Notes: generated by a model not told the origin, from the sequence alone. 64,000 nt of DNA from Solibacillus sp. FSL H8-0538 (GCF_038003525.1 NZ_JBBOPI010000001.1:1603001-1667000); one strand, 5' to 3'. Positions 45,447-55,535 are shown, numbered from the stretch's first letter. Numbers and translations: made by a program.

Positions 45447-45746
45447 TATCATTTCAAGCATTTTATAAACAAGAAGCTAATATTTGTGAAATAACGTATT
45501 AAGGCAAGTAGCGTTATGGGGGAAGATTCAGATCTCAAATCTTTAATACTAGGGTAAAATTTAAGATTTTGACAATCAATTAACGGTTTCTTTCTACAAG
45601 TTCTACTTACAGGTAAAAAGTACTCAAAAAAGAGACTAAAGGAAAAAGTACCTTAAAGCCAAACAATTAACATTAGAAATAAGAGATGTTTCTAGTACTT
45701 GTGAAATAATTTGGTTTTACTCAACGATGAAGAAGGGAGAGCTAAT
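45447..45746. other. Intergenic, nothing recognised
   Basis: AT-rich. AAATCTTTAATACTAG at about 45538 is shared with a site near 44010. No ORF with start signals. Confidence 0.4.
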
Positions 45747-46421
45747 ATGGAAAACGACTGGGAAGTAGCTCTTGATTCTCTTTCTAAAATTACTGTTTTT
45801 TCAAATCCAAATAACGAGCCTGTAACGATTAGTGGTGACGCTGATGATTTGAAGTGTATAGGTATGGGGACAGATGCGGCCGTTTTTCAATTTCTTAACG
45901 CTCCGGCTTATGCATTTAAAATATTTGCTAAGGACAAAGTAGCTAAAGTACAAGTTGAAGCAAATGTTTATCATGTATTAGGAGATTCACCTTTCTTTTC
46001 AACTTGTTTTGCTTCATATGACGAATATCTCGTTTTAAGCTATGAGGAAGGGAAAACGCTCTTTGACTGCATACTACAAGGTATTCACATTCCTGAACAG
46101 GTTGTAAAGGACGTGGAAGATGCAAGAGAATATGTTCGAAGCAAGGGACTCAATCCACGTGATATCCATTTGAAAAATATTTTACTACAAAACGGAAGAG
46201 CAAAAATACTTGATGTCTCGGAATACTCACTGCCAGGTAATGATTTTCGATGGGAGCATCTTAAAAAGGGATATGAAGAATACTATCCTTTAATAGATGG
46301 GAATTCTGTTCCATTTTGGTTGGTAGAAACGACTCGAAAGTGGTATAACCAGCGGAGTAAGTATTTTTTTTCATATGAGGAGTTTATAAAAATTGTTTTA
46401 AATCTTTTGCATAAGAAATAG
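45747..46421 (+). CDS. Small protein-kinase-like protein
   Basis: A 224-residue compact kinase fold. Glycine loop GMGTDAAVFQF, ATP-binding Lys in YAFKIFAKD, a hinge LVLSYEEGKTLFDCI, catalytic loop PRDIHLKNILL and metal-binding Asp in AKILDVSEY (replacing DFG). The pattern is that of short Bacillus Ser/Thr kinase-like proteins such as YrzF. All key Lys/Asp/Asn/Asp residues seem present, so it may be active despite its size. ATG 45747 follows AAGGGAGAG. Confidence 0.75.
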   Translation: MENDWEVALDSLSKITVFSNPNNEPVTISGDADDLKCIGMGTDAAVFQFLNAPAYAFKIFAKDKVAKVQVEANVYHVLGDSPFFSTCFASYDEYLVLSYEEGKTLFDCILQGIHIPEQVVKDVEDAREYVRSKGLNPRDIHLKNILLQNGRAKILDVSEYSLPGNDFRWEHLKKGYEEYYPLIDGNSVPFWLVETTRKWYNQRSKYFFSYEEFIKIVLNLLHKK

Positions 46422-46713
46422 TCCCAACGATTCAAAGTATTTATGGATGAGTTGAAGAAAATTGGTTTCTTTAAAATTAGTTGCGTAACATCTAATAGAG
46501 AGGTTGTTCAGCTATCATGAAAGAACGAAGAAACCTTTCATTCTCTGTGGAGAAGCGCTGATTTTTGCGCATCATGGAAGGCTAACGGTGTGCATCGATC
46601 TAACAATGATTAATGCTTCTTTTCGTTGAACTTCTTTAACTAACGCTGCAGATTAGACATAAAAGATAGCGTATAATCATTATAGAAGTAACTATTAAGA
46701 AGGTGTAAATACT
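46422..46713. other. Intergenic region upstream of corA
   Basis: No supported ORF. The last 40 bp should carry the corA promoter and the AAGGTG ribosome binding site; the rest is unexplained. Confidence 0.4.
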
Positions 46714-47676
46714 ATGATAAATTTCATTGGAATTACAAATGAAAATCGTTTAGAAAAAGATATTTCCATAAATAATGTAGATTTTTCTTCATACAAATGG
46801 TTCTGGGTTGATTTTAATGAACCAACAGATGAAGAGGTAAAACATTTAGTTGATACTTTTCAATTTCATCCGCTTGCTATTGAAGATTGTTTACAGAAAC
46901 TTCAACGTCCAAAGTTGGACTATTACTCTGATCATACTTTTTTTGTTACACATATTATTCAAGAAGTAAAAAAAGAAATTATTAAAGAAGAACTAAATTT
47001 TTTTGTGGGAGAAAATTTTTTAGTTACTTTCCATAGCGTTCCAGCAATAGAAATAACTAAAGTTTGGAATAGTTTTTTGTCTCAGAAAAGCATGGAGAAA
47101 TGGGATACCTTTTATGTGTTTTATCAAATTTTGGACGAAGTTGTAGATAACTATTTTCCGCTAATTTATAAAATTGAGGATGAATTAGATAAAATCGAAG
47201 CGAATACTCAGAAAAATTCAATGAATCATCTAATGAACGAATTATTTGAAATTAGAAATATGTTATTAAAACTCTTGCATACAATTAATCCAATGCGTGA
47301 TCTGCTTTATCGAATGTTAAATTCACATAATTTAAATTTAAATCGTATAGTTGAGAGAAGAGAGTATTTTTCTAATATTTACGATCACCTTTTAAAGCTG
47401 TCAGAAATGGTCATGTCAAATAGAGAAGTAACTGCTGACATAAGGGATAGTTATCTCTCATTAAATTCACATCAAACAAATAATGTTATGAAAATCCTTA
47501 CAATAATAACTTCTGTTTTTGTCCCTTTAACTTTTATTGCAGGGATTTATGGAATGAACTTTGAAAATATGCCTGAATTATCGTGGAAATACGGGTATTT
47601 TATGTCTTTAGGATTGATGGCGACAATTGGGGTTTCAATGGTTCTTTGGTTTAAGAGAAAAGGTTGGTTTAAATAA
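46714..47676 (+). CDS. corA: CorA family divalent-cation channel
   Basis: A 320-residue protein with a long cytoplasmic N-terminal domain (WVDFNEPTDEEVKHLVDTF, FHPLAIEDCLQKLQRPKLD) and two C-terminal membrane helices; the selectivity motif YGMNFENMPE lies after the first helix. It should pass Mg2+ (or Co2+/Ni2+) as a pentamer. Single gene. Confidence 0.93.
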   Translation: MINFIGITNENRLEKDISINNVDFSSYKWFWVDFNEPTDEEVKHLVDTFQFHPLAIEDCLQKLQRPKLDYYSDHTFFVTHIIQEVKKEIIKEELNFFVGENFLVTFHSVPAIEITKVWNSFLSQKSMEKWDTFYVFYQILDEVVDNYFPLIYKIEDELDKIEANTQKNSMNHLMNELFEIRNMLLKLLHTINPMRDLLYRMLNSHNLNLNRIVERREYFSNIYDHLLKLSEMVMSNREVTADIRDSYLSLNSHQTNNVMKILTIITSVFVPLTFIAGIYGMNFENMPELSWKYGYFMSLGLMATIGVSMVLWFKRKGWFK

Positions 47677-47733
47677 AAAATTCTTATCAAATTTAAGGAA
47701 TGCGACACTAATAATATTAAGGAGATGATAATT

Positions 47734-47898
47734 GTGGTAGAAGTAAGTGACTTCCTTGTACTTGAAACTGATAGATTGGTTTTAAGACAAGTAACAACAG
47801 ATGATGCGAAAAGTATTTTGGCATATTTAGAATACCATAAGAAGAAAAAATCTATTATTACTGACTTTACTGCTTTTCATAACAATTTCATTTGTTAA
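47734..47898 (+). pseudogene. GNAT acetyltransferase, N-terminal fragment
   Basis: GTG 47734 with AAGGAGATGA upstream starts FLVLETDRLVLRQVTTDDAK, the typical RimJ/RimL-type opening, but the frame stops after 54 codons, close to the IS66 end at 47923. The acetyl-CoA-binding part is missing, so the gene was cut, presumably by the adjacent insertion. Confidence 0.7.
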
Positions 47899-47922
47899 AA
47901 CTAAAAAGATTCGATTTTTTTC

Positions 47923-48085
47923 GTAAGCGCCAAATACAACACACCTTCTACTAAATCAAATGACATGAGACAATCATGACAATTAATTTAGTAGAAGGTT
48001 TTTTTATGAAACGATCAGAACGCCGCCTTTTATGGCAGTCTCGTATTCAAGCTTTGCAAACGAGTGGTGAATCGAACGTTGCCAC
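47923..48085 (+). mobile_element. IS66 left end (163 bp), start of a chimeric IS
   Basis: Begins GTAAGCGCCAAATACAAC and is nearly identical, in the opposite orientation, to 55456-55618, the end of the IS66 element there, including the start of its first ORF (MKRSERRLLWQSRIQ). Identity stops abruptly inside GTTGCCAC. Confidence 0.85.
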
Positions 48086-48898
48086 GGGTCGTCCGAAGTT
48101 TTTAACACCTGAACAAGAGCAACAGGTATATCAAACAGTTGTCGAACTCAAGCCTGTGGATGTTGGTTTTCCCACGGAAATGAATTGGACAGCACCGTTA
48201 GTTTGCAAATGGATTCAACAAACGTTTCAAGTCAAGTACTCCGACCGCGGTACACGTGATTTACTCTATCGCCTAATAAGCTATACGAGACCAACCTATA
48301 CACTAGAAAAAACCGATGTAGCCAAACAGGAAGCGTTCAAAGAAGCATTTGAAACAGTAAAAAAAGCCCCTTAACGGACAGTTAGACCGAATTTTGTTTG
48401 AAGATGAGTCCATGATTCGCGATTATCAAGCGATTTCGAACACTTGGTTTGCGAAAGGAAAACAAAAAAGATTCCTACATACGGTCGTCATCAAGGCGTG
48501 AAACTGATTGGTGTACTAGATTATGAAACAGGCGAAGTATTTTGCATACAGGAGGAACAGTATACAGCCGTTGAATTCCTAGCCTTTCTTAAAAAAATTG
48601 TGGCGAAATACCCGGCGAACGGATTGAGATGGTATTAGATAATGCCCGTATTCATCATGCGAAGCTGCTTCAGCCGTTTCTAGACGCGTATCGAGATGTC
48701 TTGACACTGATGTTCCTGCCTCCGTATAGCCCGGATTTGAATATAATTGAGGCTTTATGGAAATAGCTGAAGGCAACAGTTATTCGAAATGTATTTTTTC
48801 ATAACGTTCAACAAATACGTAAAGTGGTTTAGGAATTTATTCGCCAGATCAATAAAATGCCTGAGATTACGGTAGAGAATCTTTGTCTGAAACAATAA
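48006..48898 (+). pseudogene. IS66 OrfA / IS630 transposase chimera
   Basis: The first 26 codons are the IS66 first-ORF start; the frame then passes without a break into an IS630-family transposase (GRPKFLTPEQEQQVYQTVVE, a helix-turn-helix part). The rest is split by frameshifts near 48370 and 48620 and by internal stops: RILFEDESMIRDYQ, VLDNARIHHAKLL, FLPPYSPDLNIIEALWK (catalytic Asp-Asp-Glu all visible), ending LCLKQ. Inactive. The IS630 N-terminus and left end are absent. Confidence 0.8.
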
Positions 48899-49133
48899 AT
48901 ATTTATCGCCGTATGTATAGTGTGATTTATTAAATCAGAACAAATTGTATGTGTTTTCAGACTTTTTTGTTAAAAGGAGTTTCCTCATGCTAAAGAAAAT
49001 GAGAATCTATATCTCATCAACATGCTTAATAGAGACGTTAACGGATCAAGCGATATTTTCCTAATTGGCAAAGTAATAAACAAAATTATATATAAGTACG
49101 CAAAAAAAAAACAAACAGTAAGTGAGGTAGTCT

Positions 49134-50735
49134 ATGGGTTTTTTTAAAAAGAAAAGTAATTCTAAAATACATTCCAATTCTATTTCAACTAGCCAAATGA
49201 TGAAGACAAGTTCAACAATTGAATTAAAAACAAATCTTCAAGAAAATTTACAAATAATAAAAGATTCCCTTGGAAAAAGCTCGGATATTATCATTCGAGA
49301 AATTCGAATTGGAAAAGAAGAAACTATTAAAGCCGGTATTATCTATACAGATGGATTAACCGATACAACCTCATTACAAAATTTCATTTTGGAAACGCTC
49401 ATGCTAGATATCAAAGGGACCGAATTACAGAAAAAGCTATCTCCTGAACAAAATCTTATTAGCGTATTAAAAGATTTTGCCATGACAGTAGGAGAAATTA
49501 AAGAACTAACTAATTTTGAAGTGCTTTTTACTGGACTTTTATCTGGGGATACGATTATTTTAATCGATGGATATGCCCAAGGTTTAATCATTTCCAATAG
49601 GCATTGGGTTGAGCGTGGAGTAACGGAAGCAACAGCCCAGGTGGTAGTAAGAGGACCCCGCGAAGGATTCTCCGAAAATTTGCGTGTAAATACCGCCTTA
49701 GTTCGTAGAAGACTGAAAGACCCAAATCTTTGGATGGAATCAAAAGTTATTGGAAAACGCACGAAAACGAATGTTGTCATTATGTATATCAACGGAATTG
49801 CAAATGACAAAATAGTGAAAGAAGTCCGTTTGCGTTTGGATAAAATAGATATTGATGGAATTCTTGAAAGTGGAAATATCGAGGAATTGATTGAGGATGC
49901 ACCATATTCACCTTTTCCAACCATATTCAATACGGAACGTTCGGATGTAGTAGCTGCAGCATTATTGGAAGGACGCATAGCCATTTTGGTAGATGGAACA
50001 CCATTTGTCCTAATTGTTCCAACATTATTTGTTCAATTTTTTCAATCTTCAGAAGATTACTATCAACGTGCGGGTATTGCGAGTCTGGTTCGACTTCTTC
50101 GGTTTTTTGCATTCACGATTGCCTTGCTTGCACCTGCCTTATTTATTGCGGTCACAACTATTAATCATGTAATGCTACCTCCTGCACTCCTTATTAGTCT
50201 GGCAGCCCAACGAGAAGGTGTCCCATTTCCGGCATTTGTTGAAGCAATCGTAATGGAAGTCACCTTTGAAATCTTGCGTGAAGCAGGCTTAAGAATGCCA
50301 CGAAGCATCGGTTCAGCCATGTCTATTGTAGGGGCATTTGTAATTGGAACAGCAGCGGTAGAAGCAGGCATGATCTCTGCTGCGATGGTAATCGTGGTTT
50401 CAATAACCGCCATTTCTAGTTTCGTTTCTCCAACTTACGACTTAGCTATCTCTGCCAGGATACTACGCTTTGGGTTTATGGCAATAGCTGCTGCTTTTGG
50501 TTTAGTAGGAATAACGATTGGTTTAATTGCTCTACTTCTGCATTTATGCAGTTTGCGTTCTTTTGGAGTGCCTTATATGTCTCCGATAGCTCCATTTAAT
50601 CTTTCTGATCAAAAGGATACGTTTATTCGCTTGCCTAGATGGAAAATGTTTACTCGACCTCGTCTAATCAATCAACAAAATATCGTTAGGCAACAAGATT
50701 CAGCCTCTGCAAAACCAGAACCATCAAAAAAATAA
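49134..50735 (+). CDS. GerA-type spore germination receptor, A subunit (operon 2)
   Basis: A 533-residue paralog of the operon 1 A subunit with an extra ~30-residue polar N-tail. Shared blocks include VVRGPREGFSENLRVNTALV, LWMESKVIGKRTKTNV, YINGIANDKIVKEV and LREAGLRMPRSIGSAMSIVG. Role as in operon 1: membrane channel subunit of a nutrient receptor in the spore inner membrane. AAGTGAGG ribosome binding site. The C gene follows 22 bp downstream. Confidence 0.93.
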   Translation: MGFFKKKSNSKIHSNSISTSQMMKTSSTIELKTNLQENLQIIKDSLGKSSDIIIREIRIGKEETIKAGIIYTDGLTDTTSLQNFILETLMLDIKGTELQKKLSPEQNLISVLKDFAMTVGEIKELTNFEVLFTGLLSGDTIILIDGYAQGLIISNRHWVERGVTEATAQVVVRGPREGFSENLRVNTALVRRRLKDPNLWMESKVIGKRTKTNVVIMYINGIANDKIVKEVRLRLDKIDIDGILESGNIEELIEDAPYSPFPTIFNTERSDVVAAALLEGRIAILVDGTPFVLIVPTLFVQFFQSSEDYYQRAGIASLVRLLRFFAFTIALLAPALFIAVTTINHVMLPPALLISLAAQREGVPFPAFVEAIVMEVTFEILREAGLRMPRSIGSAMSIVGAFVIGTAAVEAGMISAAMVIVVSITAISSFVSPTYDLAISARILRFGFMAIAAAFGLVGITIGLIALLLHLCSLRSFGVPYMSPIAPFNLSDQKDTFIRLPRWKMFTRPRLINQQNIVRQQDSASAKPEPSKK

Positions 50736-50757
50736 GGAGTATGAAGGGGTTTAAACG

Positions 50758-51948
50758 ATGAAAAAGTGCATGTTTGTTCTCCTGATTCTCAGCCCCTTTC
50801 TTACGGGGTGTTGGGACCGAAGGGAATTAAATGAGCTTGGCATTATGCTGGCAATAGGAATCGATAAAGTAGAAGATGAATACCAATTAACTGCTCAAGT
50901 GGTTGTACCTGCGGAAATAACCTCGAAAACAAGTACTGGGCGTACACCAGTCACCCTGTTTCAGGAGAAAGGAGAAACAATATATGAAGCCTTACGAAAA
51001 ATTACAAAGAACTCGCCTCGAAAAATATATCCTGGACATCTTCAAATGCTTGTGCTTGGTGAGGATTTAGCTGAAGAAGGCATAGCCGAATCCTTAGATT
51101 TTCTGTCAAGAGATTGGGAATTTCGAACTGATTTCTATGTTGTTATTGCTAAGGATATGACCGCAGGGGAAGTCCTAAATGTCAGAACAACGATTGAAAA
51201 TATACCCGCCACTAAAATGTTTAACACGCTTAAAACGTCAGAAGCTTCCTGGGCTTCAACGAACGGCGTTGTATTAGATGAGTTAATAGCCGATCTTACA
51301 AGAGATGGAAAGGAAGCCGTATTAACAGGGGTTCTAGTAACAGGGGAACAAGAAATAGGATCAAGCAAACAGAATGTGGAATCGATTACTCCATCTGCGC
51401 GAATTGTATATGATGAATTAGCGTTATTTAAAAAAGATAAACTGGTGGGCTGGTTAACTGAACGAGAAAGCAAAGGGTATAATTACATCGTCAACGAAGT
51501 GCAAAATGCTGTAATTGCTATATCTTGTCCTGAAGAGGGGAAAGCCACTATAGAGATTATTCATTTTGATTCTAAAATGAAAGGCAAAATAAACAAAGGT
51601 AAGCCTGAAGTGGATGTCAATATTAAAGTAAAAGCAAATGTTGGGGAAGTAGAGTGTCAAATTAATCTTGATGACCAAGAAACAATTGTTGAGCTAGAGA
51701 AGAATACTGAAAAAAAGATGGAAGAGACCATTAATCTGAGCATTGAAACGGTACAAAAACAATATAAGTCAGACATATTTGGATTTGGTGAAGCCATTCA
51801 TCGATCTAATCCGAAAGAATGGAAAAAGATTAAAGAGCGGTGGGATGAGGAATTCCCTGAGATGACAGCGAATGTTAAAGTAGACGTAAAAATTTCGCAT
51901 ACGGGTTCAGTAGGTAATTCCTTCTTAGAAGATATAGGGGTTGAATAA
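50758..51948 (+). CDS. GerC-type lipoprotein (operon 2)
   Basis: A 396-residue lipoprotein with lipobox FLTGC, WDRRELNELGIMLAIGIDKV, and LDFLSRDWEFRTDFYVVIA. Homologous along its length to the operon 1 protein; here the start is a normal ATG with AAGGAG about 20 nt away and GGGG nearer. Ends 2 nt before the small membrane protein gene. Confidence 0.92.
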   Translation: MKKCMFVLLILSPFLTGCWDRRELNELGIMLAIGIDKVEDEYQLTAQVVVPAEITSKTSTGRTPVTLFQEKGETIYEALRKITKNSPRKIYPGHLQMLVLGEDLAEEGIAESLDFLSRDWEFRTDFYVVIAKDMTAGEVLNVRTTIENIPATKMFNTLKTSEASWASTNGVVLDELIADLTRDGKEAVLTGVLVTGEQEIGSSKQNVESITPSARIVYDELALFKKDKLVGWLTERESKGYNYIVNEVQNAVIAISCPEEGKATIEIIHFDSKMKGKINKGKPEVDVNIKVKANVGEVECQINLDDQETIVELEKNTEKKMEETINLSIETVQKQYKSDIFGFGEAIHRSNPKEWKKIKERWDEEFPEMTANVKVDVKISHTGSVGNSFLEDIGVE

Positions 51949-51950
51949 TC

Positions 51951-52184
51951 ATGATAAAAAGTATAGGAATACTCCTAATTGCAGCAGCCATTCTGTGGAT
52001 TGAAGTTCCACCTCTCTTGGAAAAAAAATATAAAAAAGAGTTACTTGTGTTTTCAATTCTTCTTGCAATTGGGGTAGGTCTAAGTATTACACTTGGATTT
52101 AAAAAACCTATTCCAAATCCATTTGATTTACTCACTTTTATTTTTAAACCGCTTGATGACGTTATTACTCTTTTGTTGAAATAA
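51951..52184 (+). CDS. Small membrane protein of ger operon 2, 77 residues
   Basis: Two hydrophobic helices (SIGILLIAAAILWIEVP; LLVFSILLAIGVGLSITLGF) and the ending PNPFDLLTFIFKPLDDVI, the same plan and exact length as the protein at the same position in operon 1. Probably a D-type accessory subunit of the receptor. Confidence 0.82.
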   Translation: MIKSIGILLIAAAILWIEVPPLLEKKYKKELLVFSILLAIGVGLSITLGFKKPIPNPFDLLTFIFKPLDDVITLLLK

Positions 52185-52217
52185 AAGAACAGTGTAGAGG
52201 GGAAGGTATGATATGAA

Positions 52218-53336
52218 ATGATGCAAGACGTTAAAATAAATTCATACCAATTTCTAGTTTTAGTTATTTTATTTACGATTGGTACGAGCATCTTAACTGT
52301 ACCATCAGGATTAGCAGCCGAAGCGAAGCAAGACGCCTGGATTGCCGCTATAATTGGTACGGGAATCGGGTTATTGGTCGTATGGCTATTAATCACTATA
52401 GCTCTTTGGTTCCCTCACCTCACCTATGTCCAAATCATTGAAAAACTATTGGGAAAATGGGTAGGTAAAGCCTTTTCTGCTTTGTTTGTACTCACGGCTC
52501 TTCTTTATGCTTCAGAACTTTTGTATTATTTTGGGCTATTCCTAAACATCCATATGATGCCAAGTACTCCAATGGTAGTCCTTAATCTTCTTTTGGCGGG
52601 AATTGTGGTGATGGGAGTCCGTCTTGGTTTGGAAACCTTCGCTCGTACTGCAGAAATCTTAGTTGTCGTTTTCTTCGTCATTTTTTTCATTTTAGTGGTG
52701 TTTATTTCACCTGAAATAAAGTTTGAAAACATACAGCCAGTATATGAGATGGGGACAAAAAAGATCGTTCAATCATCCTTTTTTTATGTCATAGTATCTT
52801 CAGTAAATTCTGTATTTTTACTAATGATTTTTCCTTCCTTTATTAACAAAATGAAACAAGTTAAAAAATCTTTTTTAATTGGAAACTTAATAGGCGGCAT
52901 CGTCATCATCGTTATTACATTTTTGAGTGTTACGGTATTAGGTGTTGAGAAAACTGCAGGAGAGATTTATCCAAGCTATGAATTGACCAAAAGGATAAAT
53001 ATCGGGAATTTTGTACAGCGTATTGAGGGATTAATGGCTTCACTTTGGATTATCACCCTCTATTTTAAGACGACCCTTTATTTTTACGCTTCCGTTTTAG
53101 GGATGGCACAAATTCTGAATTTGAAAGATTACCGCCCTTTAACATTACCGTTAGGCATGATTGCCGTTGTCCTATCTCTCGTGATTTATCCTAATGTCAT
53201 CTACCAACAACATTGGGACAGTACAACGGGTAATTCCTTAACATTATCAATCGGACTTTTTTTACCTCTTTTGTTGGTAGTCGTATATGCAATACGAAAA
53301 AGAACGAAAAAGAACGAAATAGAAAGAAACGAATAG
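52218..53336 (+). CDS. GerB-type germination receptor subunit (operon 2)
   Basis: A 372-residue APC-like permease homolog, about ten helices: FLVLVILFTIGTSILTVPSG at the start and GVRLGLETFARTAEILVVVF in the middle, ending in a basic tail (RKRTKKNEIERNE). Paralog of the 42376 gene. Differences in the membrane helices between the two B subunits would give the two receptors different germinant ranges. Confidence 0.92.
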   Translation: MMQDVKINSYQFLVLVILFTIGTSILTVPSGLAAEAKQDAWIAAIIGTGIGLLVVWLLITIALWFPHLTYVQIIEKLLGKWVGKAFSALFVLTALLYASELLYYFGLFLNIHMMPSTPMVVLNLLLAGIVVMGVRLGLETFARTAEILVVVFFVIFFILVVFISPEIKFENIQPVYEMGTKKIVQSSFFYVIVSSVNSVFLLMIFPSFINKMKQVKKSFLIGNLIGGIVIIVITFLSVTVLGVEKTAGEIYPSYELTKRINIGNFVQRIEGLMASLWIITLYFKTTLYFYASVLGMAQILNLKDYRPLTLPLGMIAVVLSLVIYPNVIYQQHWDSTTGNSLTLSIGLFLPLLLVVVYAIRKRTKKNEIERNE

Positions 53337-53470
53337 ATGATTATTTTGAAAAATCTATAGATAAGCCTTACCATGTGGCTAAAAACATACAGATAGAAAC
53401 TCTATTATATATAGAGAATGTAGATTTGAAAAAATATGCACCTTAATAGATGGACATTCGGCTGTGTTAA
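53337..53470. other. Short gap after ger operon 2
   Basis: No clear terminator for the operon; AT-rich only. Confidence 0.4.
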
Positions 53471-53752
53471 TTGACACGGTTTTTGGTCAGGGCTATTTCA
53501 CTTCCTACCTGGAGAGATATATATAGTAGTTTTATTCCAAAAGGTATACAGGATAAAGTTTTAAAGGATGCTTCCTCTAATGAGGAGATGAATAAACACT
53601 TTAAATCCTCTCTAAATATGGTTGCTGAAAATAACGAAGAGATTATGGGATATGCTTTTTTCTCAGGAAATTTATCTGATAAGAAAGTGTTCTTAGAGTC
53701 CTTATATGTTCATCCTAGCCACCAAGGAAAAGGATTGGAAAACATCTATTGA
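53471..53752 (+). pseudogene. GNAT acetyltransferase fragment
   Basis: Contains WRDIYSSFIPKGIQDKV and FLESLYVHPSHQGKG, the latter the start of the acetyl-CoA-binding loop, but the frame ends right after it and there is no start codon with a ribosome binding site. A truncated relic. Confidence 0.65.
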
Positions 53753-54057
53753 TAACTGGACTTGCAAAACTCTAAATGAACTTAAACAGTAAGAGTAATA
53801 TTTATTGATACTAACTTATTGTGTTTTCTTTAAATCTTGTAGCTGTAAGGTAGGAAATGTTCTGGTTTATTATTGGGTAATTATGGTTTACATAACAATC
53901 ATTTAAAGGACTAGGGATATTGAACGGGGGGAACTCTTGTTAAATATCCCTATTTTGATCACTACATGTGTTAAAAAACTTAATTCAGTTGACTCCAACA
54001 TTTGCTACTTATGATAAGCGCTGTTTTGGCAATCATAATTTATGGAGGTGAAGAAGA
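53753..54057. other. Intergenic, nothing recognised
   Basis: AT-rich, no supported ORF; the last 20 bp hold the ribosome binding site of the interrupted gene that follows. Confidence 0.4.
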
Positions 54058-54094
54058 ATGGCAAACGAAAATAAAAACAATGCTTCAATTGAAC
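54058..54094 (+). pseudogene. Start of a small gene interrupted by IS66
   Basis: GGAGGTGAAGAAG precedes an ATG that reads MANENKNNASIE and then enters the IS66 end at 54095. The opening is like that of small acid-soluble spore proteins (MANxNxxN), but too short to be sure. The remainder is not found beyond the element. Confidence 0.45.
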
Positions 54095-54149
54095 GTAAGC
54101 GTCAAATAGCGCCCACCTGTTCATTCAGGGGGCGCTATTGTTATAGTTT

Positions 54150-54309
54150 CTATATAGTTTTTTTAGGAATATGGCAGCTGATCGGAATTTCGTCCGACAA
54201 AGGCATAAGCGCATCTAGCTGATTTTCTTTGGCTGTTTCAACGATACTGTAAATAATAGCGCTCGCTTTAGCGCCTCTTGAAAAAGTTGAAAACATCCAA
54301 GCTTTTCGG
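54150..54309 (-). pseudogene. IS66 transposase, last segment
   Basis: The minus strand reads RKAWMFSTFSRGAKASAIIY, ETAKENQLD and the terminal LMPLSDEIPISCHIPKK: the usual end of an IS66 transposase, separated from its preceding part by the MITE-like insert. Confidence 0.8.
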
Positions 54310-54658
54310 TTATGTGTTTAAGTACATAATCGTAATTATGTGCTGAAGTGAGTTATGTTCTCACTATTGAATATTCTTGTTATATAGCTTGAGTTTTCTT
54401 TTGTTTTTCAGCACATAAACAATATAAAGACAGTATTTGTAACCGAATTTCACATGTTTAAATTTGCCCATAATAAAGGGATTCATGTTATTTTTCAAAT
54501 GAATTGAACTTGATTTCTAAATTCCATCACATTAGAACTTGCTTATATATGTATTCTAAAGGGACTGAAGATTTAAGTTAAGTGCTGAATTTATTCGATT
54601 ATTACTGGAATAAATAGTGAAGAATGTATTTCACAACATAAACAGTGTCAGCACATAA
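54310..54658. mobile_element. MITE-like insertion inside the IS66 transposase gene
   Basis: The transposase frame is cut between ...FLMGR and RKAWMFS. The inserted ~349 bp begins TTATGTG and ends CACATAA, and has a perfect 13-bp inverted pair AATTATGTGCTGA (54334-54346) and TCAGCACATAATT (54648-54660), with a further CAGCACATAA copy near 54408. It has no ORF with a start. AAT-rich, non-coding, with terminal inverted repeats: the features of a miniature inverted-repeat element. Confidence 0.65.
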
Positions 54659-55229
54659 TTTCTTCCCATCAAAAACGGTTTAATGGAACGTTCCCCTCGG
54701 TTGTTATCTAGCTCTAGACGACCATCTTTTAAAAATACCTCGAGTTTCTTCCATTGATTTAAACAATAGGTGATGGCTTCACCTAACTTCGTTTTAGGTG
54801 CCACGCGAGCCTTTTCTGTTTTTAACCATACTAAAAAAGTATCAAGTACAGGTTTACTGTGGTCAAGATGTTCTTGATAACGAATTTCTGGTGTACATTC
54901 ATCCATTTTATTGATTTTTTTATCCAGCGCAAATAATTGATTACAGAATTGTAGACCGTTTTTAGCGGCACAGGGTTGCTCTGTATTTTGGAGGTTTTCC
55001 GGCAATGATTTCAGTGCCTCATTGAATTTTCTACGCGCATGCGCCCAGCACCCCACCAGTTCTACCTTCTGTAAATTATGGTAGCCTGTATAACCATCGA
55101 CATGAAGGTAACCAGAAAATCCATTTAGAAATGCCTTTGGATGTTTCCCGGCACGTGTCGTTTGATAATCATACAAGACAATTCCTGGCACATCTCTTCC
55201 CGTCCGGTATAACCACATAAACGACTTAC
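54659..55229 (-). pseudogene. IS66 transposase (TnpC) C-terminal part
   Basis: The frame reads MWLYRTGRDVPGIVLYDYQ, GYLHVDGYTGYHNL, CWAHARRKFNEAL and LELDNNRGERSIKPFLMGR, covering the DDE catalytic half (Asp in VDGYTGY and Glu in NNRGERSIKPF). Its N-terminus is deleted and it runs directly on from the OrfA end. Catalytically incomplete. Confidence 0.85.
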
Positions 55230-55535
55230 TTGTAGCGGCACGACCTGAAGAATTTTACGCAAAGCAGCTTCTTCAAAGTCAGACGGACATTCAATGGAAA
55301 TACCATTCAGTTTTATCATAATGGGAACGGTCTTGGGCGCAGCCGTTTCTTGAAGGTCAACAGGTAACCATTGTACTGGCTGTGTTGTTTGCGTTCGTGA
55401 TTTACGTAACCACTGATACATACTGTGAACAGGGACATCCTGTTTAGCGCACCAAGTGGCAACGTTCGATTCACCACTCGTTTGAAAAGCTTGAATACGA
55501 GACTGCCATAAAAGGTGGCGTTCTGATCGTTTCAT
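55230..55535 (-). CDS. IS66 OrfA (TnpA), C-terminally fused to debris
   Basis: ATG 55535 with GGAGG 7 nt upstream starts MKRSERHLLWQSRIQAFQTS, followed by the helix-turn-helix VATWCAKQDVPVHSMYQWLR and a C-terminal PSDFEEAALRKILQVV. IS66 OrfA is a small DNA-binding accessory protein. The open frame continues to 55125 through the deletion junction, adding foreign residues. Confidence 0.75.

Noticed and set aside
49343-49984. 213-codon ORF antisense to gerA of operon 2
   Set aside because: Shadow frame with Ser-rich composition typical of antisense reading.
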